Positions 55,415 to 63,792 of a DNA stretch of 64,000 nucleotides are shown one piece after another. Numbering within the stretch: the first letter of the stretch is position 1; each line of letters starts with the position of its first letter. The stretch comes from Peribacillus simplex (GTDB lineage Bacteria > Bacillota > Bacilli > Bacillales > DSM-1321). Both the position numbers and the translations under genes were made by a program. The stretch covers positions 2,694,001 through 2,758,000 of the forward strand of contig NZ_CP011008.1 in the NCBI RefSeq assembly GCF_001578185.1, written 5' to 3'. The notes beneath the pieces were generated by a model. That model did not search any database. It was not told where the DNA came from and saw nothing but the letters and a program-made list of their open reading frames with translations.

Positions 55415-55549
55415 CTAAACGATTTCCTTTTTTTCTTTCTTTGAAAAACTCCAGCTGTCAGAAATGAGAGCAACAATTTCTTTGATTAAAATAATGGGTA
55501 TCGCAGATCCCGTTTTTAGTGACGAATAATTTATAAGGTTTTTTTTCAT
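55415..55549 (-). CDS. Possible 44-aa peptide
   Basis: ATG 55549 to TAG reads MKKNLINYSSLKTGSAIPII...SFSKKEKKEIV: a basic start, a hydrophobic stretch (AIPIILIKEIVALI) and a strongly basic end. A terminator follows at 55305. The ribosome site is weak (GGAA). It looks like a membrane-active small peptide, but this is low confidence. The rest of 55155-55960 shows no gene. Confidence 0.42.
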   Translation of the reverse strand: MKKNLINYSSLKTGSAIPIILIKEIVALISDSWSFSKKEKKEIV

Positions 55550-55959
55550 AAATACATTTCCGTTCCCTTTTATATCAAAATATATGATGGACTGTATTCA
55601 TGATTTTGAGGGGGAAATTTTTACTGATAAATTCTTAATCTAATATTTGAGAAGACAATAAAAAAGGGAGGTTTATTAACCCTCTCCATTTTTAATTAGA
55701 TTGTTATCAGGCGTGATTAATAAGAGTATGATCTATGTTGAAATGGATATTGTTTAGGCATTTTATTAACTAGCTCCTAAAGCAGCAACTCTTCTCATCC
55801 TTGTTGAGGTTTAAGGCAACACTACTACTTTCTCCGTACATGAAGAGCAAAACTTGGCATATTGGATACATTTCTAATGAATCATTCCACTCCATTTGCC
55901 ACCATCGGCTGGGTCCCATGGGCGCCATCGACGCATAGGTTTCGAATTCTGCAGGAAAA

Positions 55960-56518
55960 CTCCCTACACCAACTACTTCGATATATTTGAAGTTGGTTTC
56001 TAAACCCTTTGAAGAGGCTCAAATAATTAGGGATGCACATTTGTCGAACAGGAGTGGGGAATACTGTGAAACCGGCCTCCGTATCGGGGACCTTGCTCCG
56101 ACTAACCACGCAACAGATCCTGGAACTCAAAGGCAAACAAAACAAGATCTCCGGGTCAAGGAAGGCAAAACAGAAAAAATCCGCGATATGTATATCGCGA
56201 ATTGCTTTCAGGAGGTCTGTTGCTATGCCAAAAACGTCCAGAGTCCCTACTATTTATTCCCATCCAGAAAGGTAGGCCTAACTCAGGCCTACAGGCAGTT
56301 AAATTAGGCCGCAGAGTTTGCTGGCGTGTAGTATGTCAGAAATCATACCTTATGAAAGACATTTGGCTATTGGTTTTACAAAGCCACGAAGGATATTACC
56401 ATGCTGCAACAGATCCTGCATCATTCCTATCCTTCTGTCACCCTACGCTACATGGGTATTACCGAAGAAGAAACAAACAATATACTAAAAACATTTAGCG
56501 TTTTCATTATTAAAAAAT
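55960..56518 (+). pseudogene. Tyrosine recombinase (phage-type integrase) pseudogene
   Basis: Coding pieces in several frames: LLRLTTQQILELKGKQNK, then DLRVKEGKTEKIRDMYIANC, YYLFPSRK, YRQLN (stop) AAEFAG, HTL (stop) KTFGYWFYKAT and KDITMLQQILHHSYPSVTLR, YMGITEEETNNILKTF. HHSYPSVTLRYMGI is the HxxxxxT-Y active-site end; HTL(R)KTFG carried the second catalytic Arg, now a stop codon. Inactive remnant of an integrase close to those found on small Bacillus elements. Confidence 0.75.
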
Positions 56519-58064
56519 AAAAATGACGCATTCAAAACGTTCGTACAATGTAAGTTCTTGAAACTAGTTCGTAGTTTACGAATGTTAAAAATGGCTGTCT
56601 CAGGAAAAAACGCCACCGTTCGCGAACGTGTATTTTTATGAACGGGAGTAAATTTCGAAAATTTTATAGTCTAAGAGAATTCCAACCTAAAAAGTCGAAC
56701 TCCTTTACGTGAACTGACCCCATAAAGTTAGACAGGTTATCTCGTTAGGCAGCTTGTTAGTCATGAGCTCGGTATTGTATACCGGGCTCATCCCTTTTAA
56801 TTTTGCCTTGATTCGATTGTGATTATAGTATTCTATATATTTTGCTAGTTCTTGTTTAAAGTGTTCCACACTTTAAAATTCTTTTAGATAAAGAAGTTCC
56901 GATTTCATGATACCAAAGAAATTTTCCATAACAGATTTTATCGTAACAATCCCCTTTGCGAAACATACTTTGCGTAATGCCACGCTCCCTAAGGGCATTA
57001 CAGTATTGTTTCATTTGATTGATCTGAATGAATAAGGAGAGTATCGTCGTCTGTTAACCGTTCAAAAGCTTGATCTAACATCGTTGATATGAGTGAGTAG
57101 GTGTTTGTCATAAACAGATTGTATTCGTAATGATTTCTCCATTAAATAAGTCAATATCCGTGGTAAATATAGCTTTTCTCCAAATAATTTAAACTCTGTA
57201 ATATCCGTAACCCATTTCTCATTTGGTTTTTCAGCTTTGAAATTACGATCTAAAATATTTCGTGCAATCTTCCCACAGTCCCTTTGTAAGAGCGATATTT
57301 TTTCATACGGACAAGTCATTTTAGCCCTACCCTAGTTCTTTCATGATACGCTGTACCTTTTTGTGGTTTACCTTGTGTCCGCGATTTTTAAATTCATCAC
57401 GAATACACCGGTAACCAAACCGACCCTCATGTTCATCGAAAACAGATAATCAATACTTTCAGTTCTGCATCTGGATCAGGACGACCGAAGTTTTTTACCC
57501 AATAGTAATACGTGCTACGAGAAATGTTTGCCAGCTGTATATGTGCTTTCACCGGAAATGCATTCCTTAATTCATAGACTACTTGTTCTTTGTCTTGTTT
57601 GGTGGTTTTTCCTTGTTTTGAACTAAGGCATTCAACTTTTTTAAATTGGCATTCTCCAAACGTAAACGATCATTCTCCGCCTGTAAAGCCTCTATTAATC
57701 CTTCATCGGTACTTGAGTACTTGATGTCTTATTTTTCATGGATGGACGCCCCGTGTTCGTTCATATAATTGAGTACATCTAGTTTAAACTTTGCGTGGTA
57801 GGGTGTATAGCGTTTTTCAAAAGCATCTACACCAAAAAGTTCAAATTGTTTAATCCACTGATGGAGTAAACTCGGATGAACACCAATAGATTTAGCAATT
57901 GTTTTTCCTCCCTCATTACCATCTATATATTGTCTTACTGCCTGTGTTTTTTCTCCTGAAGAAAATCTCGCCATAAAAAAACTGCACCTCCAATTGTGAT
58001 ACGCTCCCCAATAAGTAGACAGATTAAAAAATAAAATCTGTTTGCCTATTGGGGAGGTTTTTTT

Positions 58065-58745
58065 ATGAGAAAATATAGCTTTTCAAAAGAAGAAAAATTA
58101 GAGATTCTAAATTTCTATGAAAATAGCCAATTCACTCTTAATGAGGTGGCCGAGTTGTATAAAGTTGATTCTAGAACGATCAAAGATTGGCAAAATAATT
58201 ACTTGTTTTTTGGAGAGGATAGTCTTAATAGAAGTGAGAATCATAATACATATCCGAAAGGATTAAAGCTAGCAGCTGTTCAAGACTATATTTCAGGAAG
58301 TTATTCATTAAGAGAAACCGTTAGAAAATATAGACTTTCCGGTACATCCTTTTTGCGAAATTGGATTAAAAAGTATACTAGTCATAGTGAATTAAAAGAT
58401 TCGGGTAAAGGAATGAGCCAAACTATGACTAAAGGTAGAAAAACAACAGTACAAGAGCGCATTGAAATAGCACAAGCTTGTATTGCCAACGATAAAAGTT
58501 ATCAAGTAACAGCTGAACAATATGCGGTTTCTTACCAACAAATATATCAATGGGTAAAAAAATTCGAAAAATACGGGGAATTAGGCTTACAAGATCGCCG
58601 TGGACGTACAAAGTTAGAAGAAGAGTTAAGCACTGAAGACAAGTTTCGTTTAGAAATTCAACGCATGGAACGTGAAAATGAACGATTACGTGCAGAAAAT
58701 CTCTTCTTAAAAAAGTTAGAGGAAATCGAAAGGAGGCGTCGTTAA
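58065..58745 (+). CDS. IS3-family transposase OrfA
   Basis: A 226-residue DNA-binding subunit with three helix-turn-helix-like repeats (FSKEEKLEILNFYENSQF; GLKLAAVQDYISGSYSLRET; VQERIEIAQACIANDKSYQV) and a C-terminal leucine zipper (RLEIQRMERENERLRAENLF). GGGGAGG precedes ATG 58065. The A_AAA_AAG heptamer at 58709-58715 near the end allows -1 frameshifting into OrfB, the usual way this family makes active OrfAB. Confidence 0.93.
   Translation: MRKYSFSKEEKLEILNFYENSQFTLNEVAELYKVDSRTIKDWQNNYLFFGEDSLNRSENHNTYPKGLKLAAVQDYISGSYSLRETVRKYRLSGTSFLRNWIKKYTSHSELKDSGKGMSQTMTKGRKTTVQERIEIAQACIANDKSYQVTAEQYAVSYQQIYQWVKKFEKYGELGLQDRRGRTKLEEELSTEDKFRLEIQRMERENERLRAENLFLKKLEEIERRRR
58709..58715 (+). promoter_or_regulatory. 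Programmed -1 frameshift site A_AAA_AAG
   Basis: The heptamer is in the right phase relative to OrfA (TTA AAA AAG). The OrfB frame (-1) is open here and stays open to 59638. An AAAGGAGG-like stretch follows. Confidence 0.8.
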
Positions 58746-59638
58746 GTAAAAGTTGTATACATAACCGTTATATTGCCATTCAAGAATTAGCAGCGAAGGA
58801 AGCACTGCCAATCATTTTATTATGTGAAATTGCCGATGTTGCACGTGCTGCTTATTATAAGTGGTTGAACCGTCAGCCATCAGCACGGGAAATCGAGAAT
58901 GAACAGCTTCTAGAATCAATTCAGTACCTTTATACACAAGTAGATGGGATTTATGGATATCGTCGCATCACACTTACAATCAATCGTCAGCGTGAAAAAG
59001 TAGATTTACCGAAGGTAAATAAAAAACGTATTTATCGTTTGATGAAAATGTGTCGATTAAAATCGGTGATTCGTCGAAAACGAAAAAAATATCCTAAATC
59101 GAATCCAGATTATGTAGCAGAAAACATACTCAGTCGCAAGTTCAAAGCAGACCAACCAAATCAAAAATGGTGTACAGATGTCACGGAGTTTAAATATGGG
59201 AATGGCAAAAAGGCTTATTTAAGCGCCATTATTGATTTATACGATAATTCGATTGTGAGTTATGTATTAGGGCATTCGAATAACAATAAACTTGTATTTC
59301 AAACGATGACACCAGCCATACAAAAATTAAAAGAGGATGAGCATCCACTTATTCATAGCGATCGTGGTTATCAATATACTTCAAAACTTTTCAAACGGAT
59401 GATAGATGATGCCGAGATGGTACATAGTATGTCTAGAGTGGGACGTTGTATTGATAACGGACCAATCGAGGCTTTTTGGGGTACGCTCAAATGCGAAAAA
59501 TACTATTTAAATAAATATGATACATATGAAGCGCTAAAAATAGCAATTGTAGGATACATTTCGTTTTATAATTCAGAGCGCTATCAAGAAAAATTAGACG
59601 GCTTGAGCCCCTTGGAATTCAGGGATCAAGCCGCGTAA
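58709..59638 (+). CDS. IS3-family transposase OrfB (read by -1 frameshift from OrfA)
   Basis: Catalytic DDE subunit. The frame is open from the slippery site (first residues VRGNRKEASLSKSCIHNRYI) to TAA 59638; a separate start at TTG 58865 would give 257 residues. Seen: HTH_21 region IYGYRRITLTINRQREKVDL and the rve core with Asp in WCTDVTEF, Asp in HSDRGYQYTS and Glu in NGPIEAFWGTLK, the DD(35)E triad, then YHISFYNSERYQ-like C-terminal YISFYNSERYQEKLDGLSPL. No stop or frameshift, so the element may be active. Confidence 0.93.
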   Translation, partial: KKVRGNRKEASLSKSCIHNRYIAIQELAAKEALPIILLCEIADVARAAYYKWLNRQPSAREIENEQLLESIQYLYTQVDGIYGYRRITLTINRQREKVDLPKVNKKRIYRLMKMCRLKSVIRRKRKKYPKSNPDYVAENILSRKFKADQPNQKWCTDVTEFKYGNGKKAYLSAIIDLYDNSIVSYVLGHSNNNKLVFQTMTPAIQKLKEDEHPLIHSDRGYQYTSKLFKRMIDDAEMVHSMSRVGRCIDNGPIEAFWGTLKCEKYYLNKYDTYEALKIAIVGYISFYNSERYQEKLDGLSPLEFRDQAA

Positions 59639-59721
59639 AGCATTTTTATTATTTCCACTGTCTACTTGACAGGGAGCACTTCATTGTAAGTTGTGTCTAA
59701 CAATTGGGGTGCAGTTCAACG

Positions 59722-59844
59722 TTAAGCAATCGACTCTTTTAGATTTTCCTGCTTGTACAACATAATTGGTTTTGTGAGGAATTCATCATAAATTTTTTTG
59801 AAGTATGCCATACTTGCACCGGTTAGAGCCTTTGCTGAAGCCAT
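59722..59844 (-). pseudogene. C-terminal fragment of a glycosyltransferase-like gene
   Basis: A 40-codon frame (MASAKALTGASMAYFKKIYDEFL...) ending at TAA 59722. FKKIYDEFLTKP resembles the helix that ends the catalytic part of the GT4 proteins here (QQAEFYDELLAPYK). The IS starts three bases beyond its stop. Probably a relic. Confidence 0.35.
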
Positions 59845-59877
59845 CTGCCCATATTGTCATCCTAACGGATAGGTTTC

Positions 59878-60474
59878 CTATATCGCATTGAAATCAATAT
59901 TTTTCTGCCAGTCTTCATATGATTCAGGATCGATTTTCTTTGCTTGTTCAAGGAATGAATCCAATAACCCCAATTTCTTTAGATCACGAAACATCTTCGG
60001 ATTATATGGGTCATTCATTGTGAGGCCATCTGAATGATCGATTGCTTTCAGCACATTTCCCTTTGTTACAACAAAATGTCCGATAGAGGTCTTGATTCTA
60101 ATAAATCCAACTCTCTTTAGTTCCTTTCGAATCATTATGATTTGTTCTGTAAACGATTCGGGAATATCTTGCTTTCCTTTCAAATAATCTTTTAGATTGG
60201 GACCTTTTAAATACTCCATAATAACATAGTTTGGTCCGACTTCGTATAACCTCGGAACAATATGAGTTTCCTTCGCTGCTTCAAGTGCTTTCCCCTCTTT
60301 AGTTGCTGCATTTGGATTGACATAAATTTTTACGCAAAGATCTTCATCAAGCTGAAAGACTGCACCTTGACTTCCTTCCCCAATTAGTTTTAATGTGGTT
60401 GGATTATGAATAATAAGTTCTTTTTTACCGTTCTTTTCTATTCTCTCAAGCTTTATTGATTTAAATTCATCCAT
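59878..60474 (-). CDS. yrzF: YrzF-type kinase-like protein (single domain)
   Basis: A 198-residue single-domain version of the protein at 49754. ATP-loop GEGSQGAVFQLDEDLCVKIY with the beta-3 Lys, hinge NYVIMEYLKGPNLKDYLKG, and IDHSD in place of DFG. The HRD-equivalent reads IKTSIGHFVV, lacking the DAPLRHI pattern kept in the two-domain protein, so catalysis is doubtful. The tail LLDSFLEQAKKIDPESYEDW is shared. AGAGGTG lies before ATG 60474. Probably a monocistronic sporulation gene beside the NUDIX-GT4 pair. Confidence 0.85.
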   Translation of the reverse strand: MDEFKSIKLERIEKNGKKELIIHNPTTLKLIGEGSQGAVFQLDEDLCVKIYVNPNAATKEGKALEAAKETHIVPRLYEVGPNYVIMEYLKGPNLKDYLKGKQDIPESFTEQIIMIRKELKRVGFIRIKTSIGHFVVTKGNVLKAIDHSDGLTMNDPYNPKMFRDLKKLGLLDSFLEQAKKIDPESYEDWQKNIDFNAI

Positions 60475-60515
60475 CTAATCTTGCACCTCTTTTCTTCTTT
60501 TTAATAACCATAACC

Positions 60516-60540
60516 TATAATATGAAATCATCGATTAGTT
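60516..60540 (-). promoter_or_regulatory. Candidate sigma-K -10 of the yrzF-like gene
   Basis: CATATTATA (60524-60516) fits CATAnnnTA exactly, about 40 bp before the start. The -35 is not clear. The rest of 60525-60813 holds no gene. Confidence 0.4.
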
Positions 60541-60816
60541 GCTTTAGGTTAATAACACTTTTTCACAAAATTAATTCATACCCTCTTTTACTGGGTTCTT
60601 AAGGACGAGAAGGACCTATAAGCAATTGGTGCATAATTCTCTTAAGCAAAGCTTTTCCCAGCATTTCTTCAGTGTCTTATGCTCATACACATTCAATTAA
60701 GAACTTTACAAAAAACATACAAATATATGTACTTGTCCGTTTCGAATCTTTTCTATTTTGCATTTACTATAAAAGAGTAAAAACCAGAAAGGAAATGATC
60801 TGAAAGGAGACTTGTG

Positions 60817-61290
60817 ATGGGATACATTGAAGTTTTACGTGCTCTCGTTGGGACTAGAGCTTTGTTACTTACGGGGGTCACCGTTTTGGTTATCGATCAG
60901 AACAGTCGTTTTCTTATGGTACAATCCGATAAAATGTGGAAATTCCCAGGCGACTTTATTGAATTAGGAGAATCTGCGGAAGAGGCATGCAGACGTGAAA
61001 TTTTGGAAGAAACAGGGATTAACATTGGCAACCTTCAATTAATTGGCGTTTTTTCAGGGAAGAACTATTTTACGAAGCTTCCTAATGGTGATGAATACTT
61101 TCCAGTCAATATTGCTTACGTGACCGAAGAAATACTCAGCGGAGATTTAAAACCTGATGATATAGAAATACAAAAGGTACAATTTTTTAAATGGTCCGCT
61201 TTTCCGAAAGATTTAACTGAACGAGATCGACAAATATTTCAAAGTTTTATCGAAAATTTGATTTTAGAGGGAAGGAAGGGATTGAAATAG
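60817..61290 (+). CDS. NUDIX hydrolase (second copy)
   Basis: A 157-residue paralogue of the NUDIX gene at 45740 (MGYIEVLRALVGTRALLLTG...), with an intact box GDFIELGESAEEACRREILE-ETGI. In the position usually read G-G, this copy has G-D (PGDFIEL). ATG 60817 follows AAAGGAG; GTG 60814 is next to it. The stop overlaps the glycosyltransferase start region (TAGTGA), so both are translated together. Confidence 0.93.
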   Translation: MGYIEVLRALVGTRALLLTGVTVLVIDQNSRFLMVQSDKMWKFPGDFIELGESAEEACRREILEETGINIGNLQLIGVFSGKNYFTKLPNGDEYFPVNIAYVTEEILSGDLKPDDIEIQKVQFFKWSAFPKDLTERDRQIFQSFIENLILEGRKGLK

Positions 61291-62378
61291 TGAAGACAAT
61301 CGCTTTTTACATTAGAGAGCCTATTAAAATAAATCAAGGATTTATGTACAATCAAATCATTATGTTGGATCAATATCGGCCTATTGTAATAGGACCTTAT
61401 CCAAATAGCGTCAATGTTCAATTTCAGTTTGAACATTATTATAATTTGAACGAAATTCAAGACCTTGGAGCCTTCTTTAAGGAGCAAAATGTCGTCGCGA
61501 TTCACGCTCATCAAGGGAAACATTCCATTGATATTTTACCAACAGCTATAGAGTATGATATTCCTTTGATTGTACATTTTCGAGGACGTGATTCTTCCAC
61601 TCAAACATATCAGAGATTTCGCAAAAATGTCCTCCGATATCAAAATTTAGTAAAACATGGAGCTGGTTGTTTTGCAGTTTGCCATTTTCTTGCAGATGAA
61701 TTAAAAAAATTAGGATTTAAAGAAGATAAGGTACATGTATTATATGGCGGTCTAAATTTAGATTTATACCCATATGTCCAACGTTCCCTACCTAAGGAAG
61801 GAGAAATCCGAATCTTGTCTGTAGCCAGACTTGTCGAGAAAAAAGGATTCCTTACGCTTTTGAAGGCCTTTCAACGGATTCATCAGGAATACCCAAGAAC
61901 GACACTGCACATCATTGGGACAGGTGAAGATGAAGAGAAGATAAGAGTTTTCATTGATGAAAACCAATTAAACGAACACGTTTTTCTTAGGGGGCCAATG
62001 GATTCTAACCAAATTTCTAAGGAATTAAGAGATTCCCATCTCTTTTGCCTTGCCAGTGAAACGGGCGAAGATGGCGATGTAGAAGGGATCCCAAATGCAT
62101 TAAAAGAAGCCATGGCAAGCGGTTTACCAGTCATCTCCACCTTTCATGGAGGGATTCCGGAATTGATTGAGCATAAAAAAACAGGATACCTTGTTCCTGA
62201 GAAAGATGATTTAAAATTGGCTCAAGGTATAAAATATTTCCTGAGTCATCCAAGAGTATGGAAGAGATATACCAGAAGTGCAAGACAGGTTATTGATGAA
62301 AATTTTGATTTGAATAAACAAATCATCGAACAACAAAGGCTATACAGCTTAATAGAAAAAAATAACGAAGTTAATTGA
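61290..62378 (+). CDS. GT4 glycosyltransferase (second NUDIX-linked copy)
   Basis: A 362-residue GT4 enzyme closely similar to residues 1-356 of 46280-47503: IHAHQGKHS, LYGGLNLDLYPY, SVARLVEKKG, IIGTGEDEEK, EGIPNALKEAMASGLPVIST, EQQRLYSLIEK. It lacks the K/T/E repeat tail and stops where the tail begins in the paralogue. GTG 61290 has GGAAGG upstream and overlaps the NUDIX stop. Probably the same acceptor pathway at the spore surface, with donor specificity unknown. Confidence 0.93.
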   Translation: MKTIAFYIREPIKINQGFMYNQIIMLDQYRPIVIGPYPNSVNVQFQFEHYYNLNEIQDLGAFFKEQNVVAIHAHQGKHSIDILPTAIEYDIPLIVHFRGRDSSTQTYQRFRKNVLRYQNLVKHGAGCFAVCHFLADELKKLGFKEDKVHVLYGGLNLDLYPYVQRSLPKEGEIRILSVARLVEKKGFLTLLKAFQRIHQEYPRTTLHIIGTGEDEEKIRVFIDENQLNEHVFLRGPMDSNQISKELRDSHLFCLASETGEDGDVEGIPNALKEAMASGLPVISTFHGGIPELIEHKKTGYLVPEKDDLKLAQGIKYFLSHPRVWKRYTRSARQVIDENFDLNKQIIEQQRLYSLIEKNNEVN

Positions 62379-62444
62379 CATAGTCAAAGTAAATGATTAT
62401 GTGCTCAGTAAATTAGCGATGTTTCTTCCCTCCTTTTGTCCCCC

Positions 62445-62905
62445 GTACTAGTATATATCCCAGGTGAATTCATAAAAATTACTCCTGAATCACATTCCAA
62501 AAAATACAAATTCAGTTCAGAATGCCAATACACGAGATCGGACCATAAGCATTTTCATTGTAGTACAGGAAGGCGGCTATTTTGTCCATTTGATTGATCA
62601 TGGAACATGTTGGGTGGATATCATTGGTCTGAAAAAACGCTTACCCAGAATCTGAAATACGATATCCCTTACCAAAAAACTAACCGTTGGGGCTTCTCTA
62701 TGCTAAAAAAATTGTACCCCTTCCCAACGAATCAACTATGAAGTTACCCAAACCATCCCTGTAGAGGGCGGGTTCTCGAAGGAGTAAAGTAAGCGCTGTA
62801 TAAATTTCTTTTAGAACAAAAGGTCATTTACCGAATCTTATAACCAATTTTATCGATCAATACAAGAGCAATATGGTTAATAAAAAAGACAAGGTAAAAA
62901 AGAAA
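62445..62905 (+). pseudogene. HipA-like kinase pseudogene (tandem copy)
   Basis: Pieces match the next gene in order: VYIPGEFIKITPESHSKKYK (compare VYIPEEFIKKTPELQSTKHN), EGGYFVHLIDHG, GGYHWSEKTLTQN, KTNRWGFSMLKKL, YKFLLEQKV. Deletions and stops separate them and the N-terminal 50 residues are missing. Confidence 0.72.
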
Positions 62906-62943
62906 TAGAGCTAGACAAATATTTTTAAAGGAGATAAAGTGAT

Positions 62944-63732
62944 ATGACAAAATATCCAGTTCGATATGTACAAACATTAAGGGGCGGAACCGCACATGTC
63001 ATTCTTTTCAGCGATGGTAAAGAATATGTCGTGAAGTGGTTCGATACTAAGAAAGAAAGAGAAAAAGAAGTGGTCAATGAATACCTGATCGGCAAATTGG
63101 CAGAGCTCCTTTCACTTCCCGTTATCCCATTTGATCTTGTATATATACCGGAGGAATTTATCAAGAAAACTCCTGAATTACAATCCACTAAACACAACTA
63201 TAGTTCTGGATACCAATATGGCTGTGTTTTTATTAAAAACAGTACAGTTTTCGAAAATGTTAGAGAGAATCCTCCCACTAAGACGGATGTTAAAAACCGA
63301 AATATGCTGGCCGGTATAACGGTATTCGACCAATGGGTAAATAACTCTGATCGAGGTACGATGAATGTCATTTTGGAAAATCTCAGTGATGGTGGCTATT
63401 ATGTCCATATGATTGATCATGGCAGAGTTTTTCCGGGACGTTACCAATGGTCAGCTCAAACGCTGAGAGAAACACCGGTATATAACTACCATTGGCCTTT
63501 TTATAAATGGGCCTTCTCTCTTCTCGATGATCACACAGAGCTTACATCATATATAGAAAAAATAGTGAATTTGCCGAACAAATCGATTTATCAAGTGATT
63601 GAATCAATCCCAAAAGAGTGGAATGTGAGTACGAAGGATAGAGATGCTCTCTACAAGTTTCTTTTAGACCAGAAAATTAAGTTGCCAGATATCGTTAATC
63701 GTATCATCCAGCATCATAGCAATCCAAAATAA
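62944..63732 (+). CDS. HipA-like kinase family protein
   Basis: A 262-residue protein of the HipA-like kinase family found beside spore-coat genes in Bacillus. GGTAHVILFSDGKEYVVKWF gives the ATP-loop and a Lys in the beta-3 position; WVNNSDRGTMNVIL with the D-x-x-x-x-N pattern is the catalytic loop and MIDHGRVF the metal-binding Asp (DFG equivalent). AAAGGAG precedes ATG 62944. It is downstream of the NUDIX-GT4 pair on the same strand and could phosphorylate a coat saccharide or protein. Unlike HipA of toxin-antitoxin systems, no HipB gene adjoins it. Confidence 0.85.
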   Translation: MTKYPVRYVQTLRGGTAHVILFSDGKEYVVKWFDTKKEREKEVVNEYLIGKLAELLSLPVIPFDLVYIPEEFIKKTPELQSTKHNYSSGYQYGCVFIKNSTVFENVRENPPTKTDVKNRNMLAGITVFDQWVNNSDRGTMNVILENLSDGGYYVHMIDHGRVFPGRYQWSAQTLRETPVYNYHWPFYKWAFSLLDDHTELTSYIEKIVNLPNKSIYQVIESIPKEWNVSTKDRDALYKFLLDQKIKLPDIVNRIIQHHSNPK

Positions 63733-63749
63733 CGCTGGTTTTTCCCCAG

Positions 63750-63792
63750 AAAAAAGTAACTCCTTATTAGCTTTAAAGGAGTTACTTTTTTT
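63750..63792. terminator. Bidirectional intrinsic terminator
   Basis: AAAAAGTAACTCCTT pairs perfectly with AAGGAGTTACTTTTT. It serves the HipA-like gene and the convergent YrzF-like fragment. Confidence 0.88.

Larger units (their letters stand above)
57997..59683 (+). mobile_element. Complete IS3-family element nested in the older IS
   Basis: 1,687 bp bounded by imperfect inverted repeats (TGATACGCTCCCCAATAAGT... and inverted TGAAGTGCTCCCTGTCAAGT...), both continuing AGACAG, and by the 3-bp direct repeat TTG on each side. It carries OrfA and OrfB with an A_AAA_AAG frameshift site, so it looks capable of transposition. Confidence 0.88.
56710..59718 (-). mobile_element. Degenerate IS3-family (IS150-like) element, interrupted by another IS
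   Basis: Ends TGAACTGACCCCATAAAGTT (56710) and, inverted, TGAACTGCACCCCAATTGTT (59718) form terminal inverted repeats. ACG flanks both sides (56707-56709 and 59719-59721), a 3-bp target duplication. OrfA is intact at 57729-57974 (HTH, MARFSSGEKTQAVRQYIDGN). OrfB (about 57600-56760) shows [20 protein letters not shown] and the later HSDQGWQYQ and IENFFGIMKSELLYL regions but has frameshifts. A complete second IS3 sits in its left end at 57997-59683. Confidence 0.85.

Noticed and set aside
55960-56518. Active integrase marking an integrated element with att sites
   Set aside because: The gene has several stops, one at the catalytic Arg, and no flanking direct repeats or tRNA gene were seen.
62944-63732. 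HipBA toxin-antitoxin system
   Set aside because: No HipB-like HTH gene is adjacent, and the context is spore-surface glycosylation.
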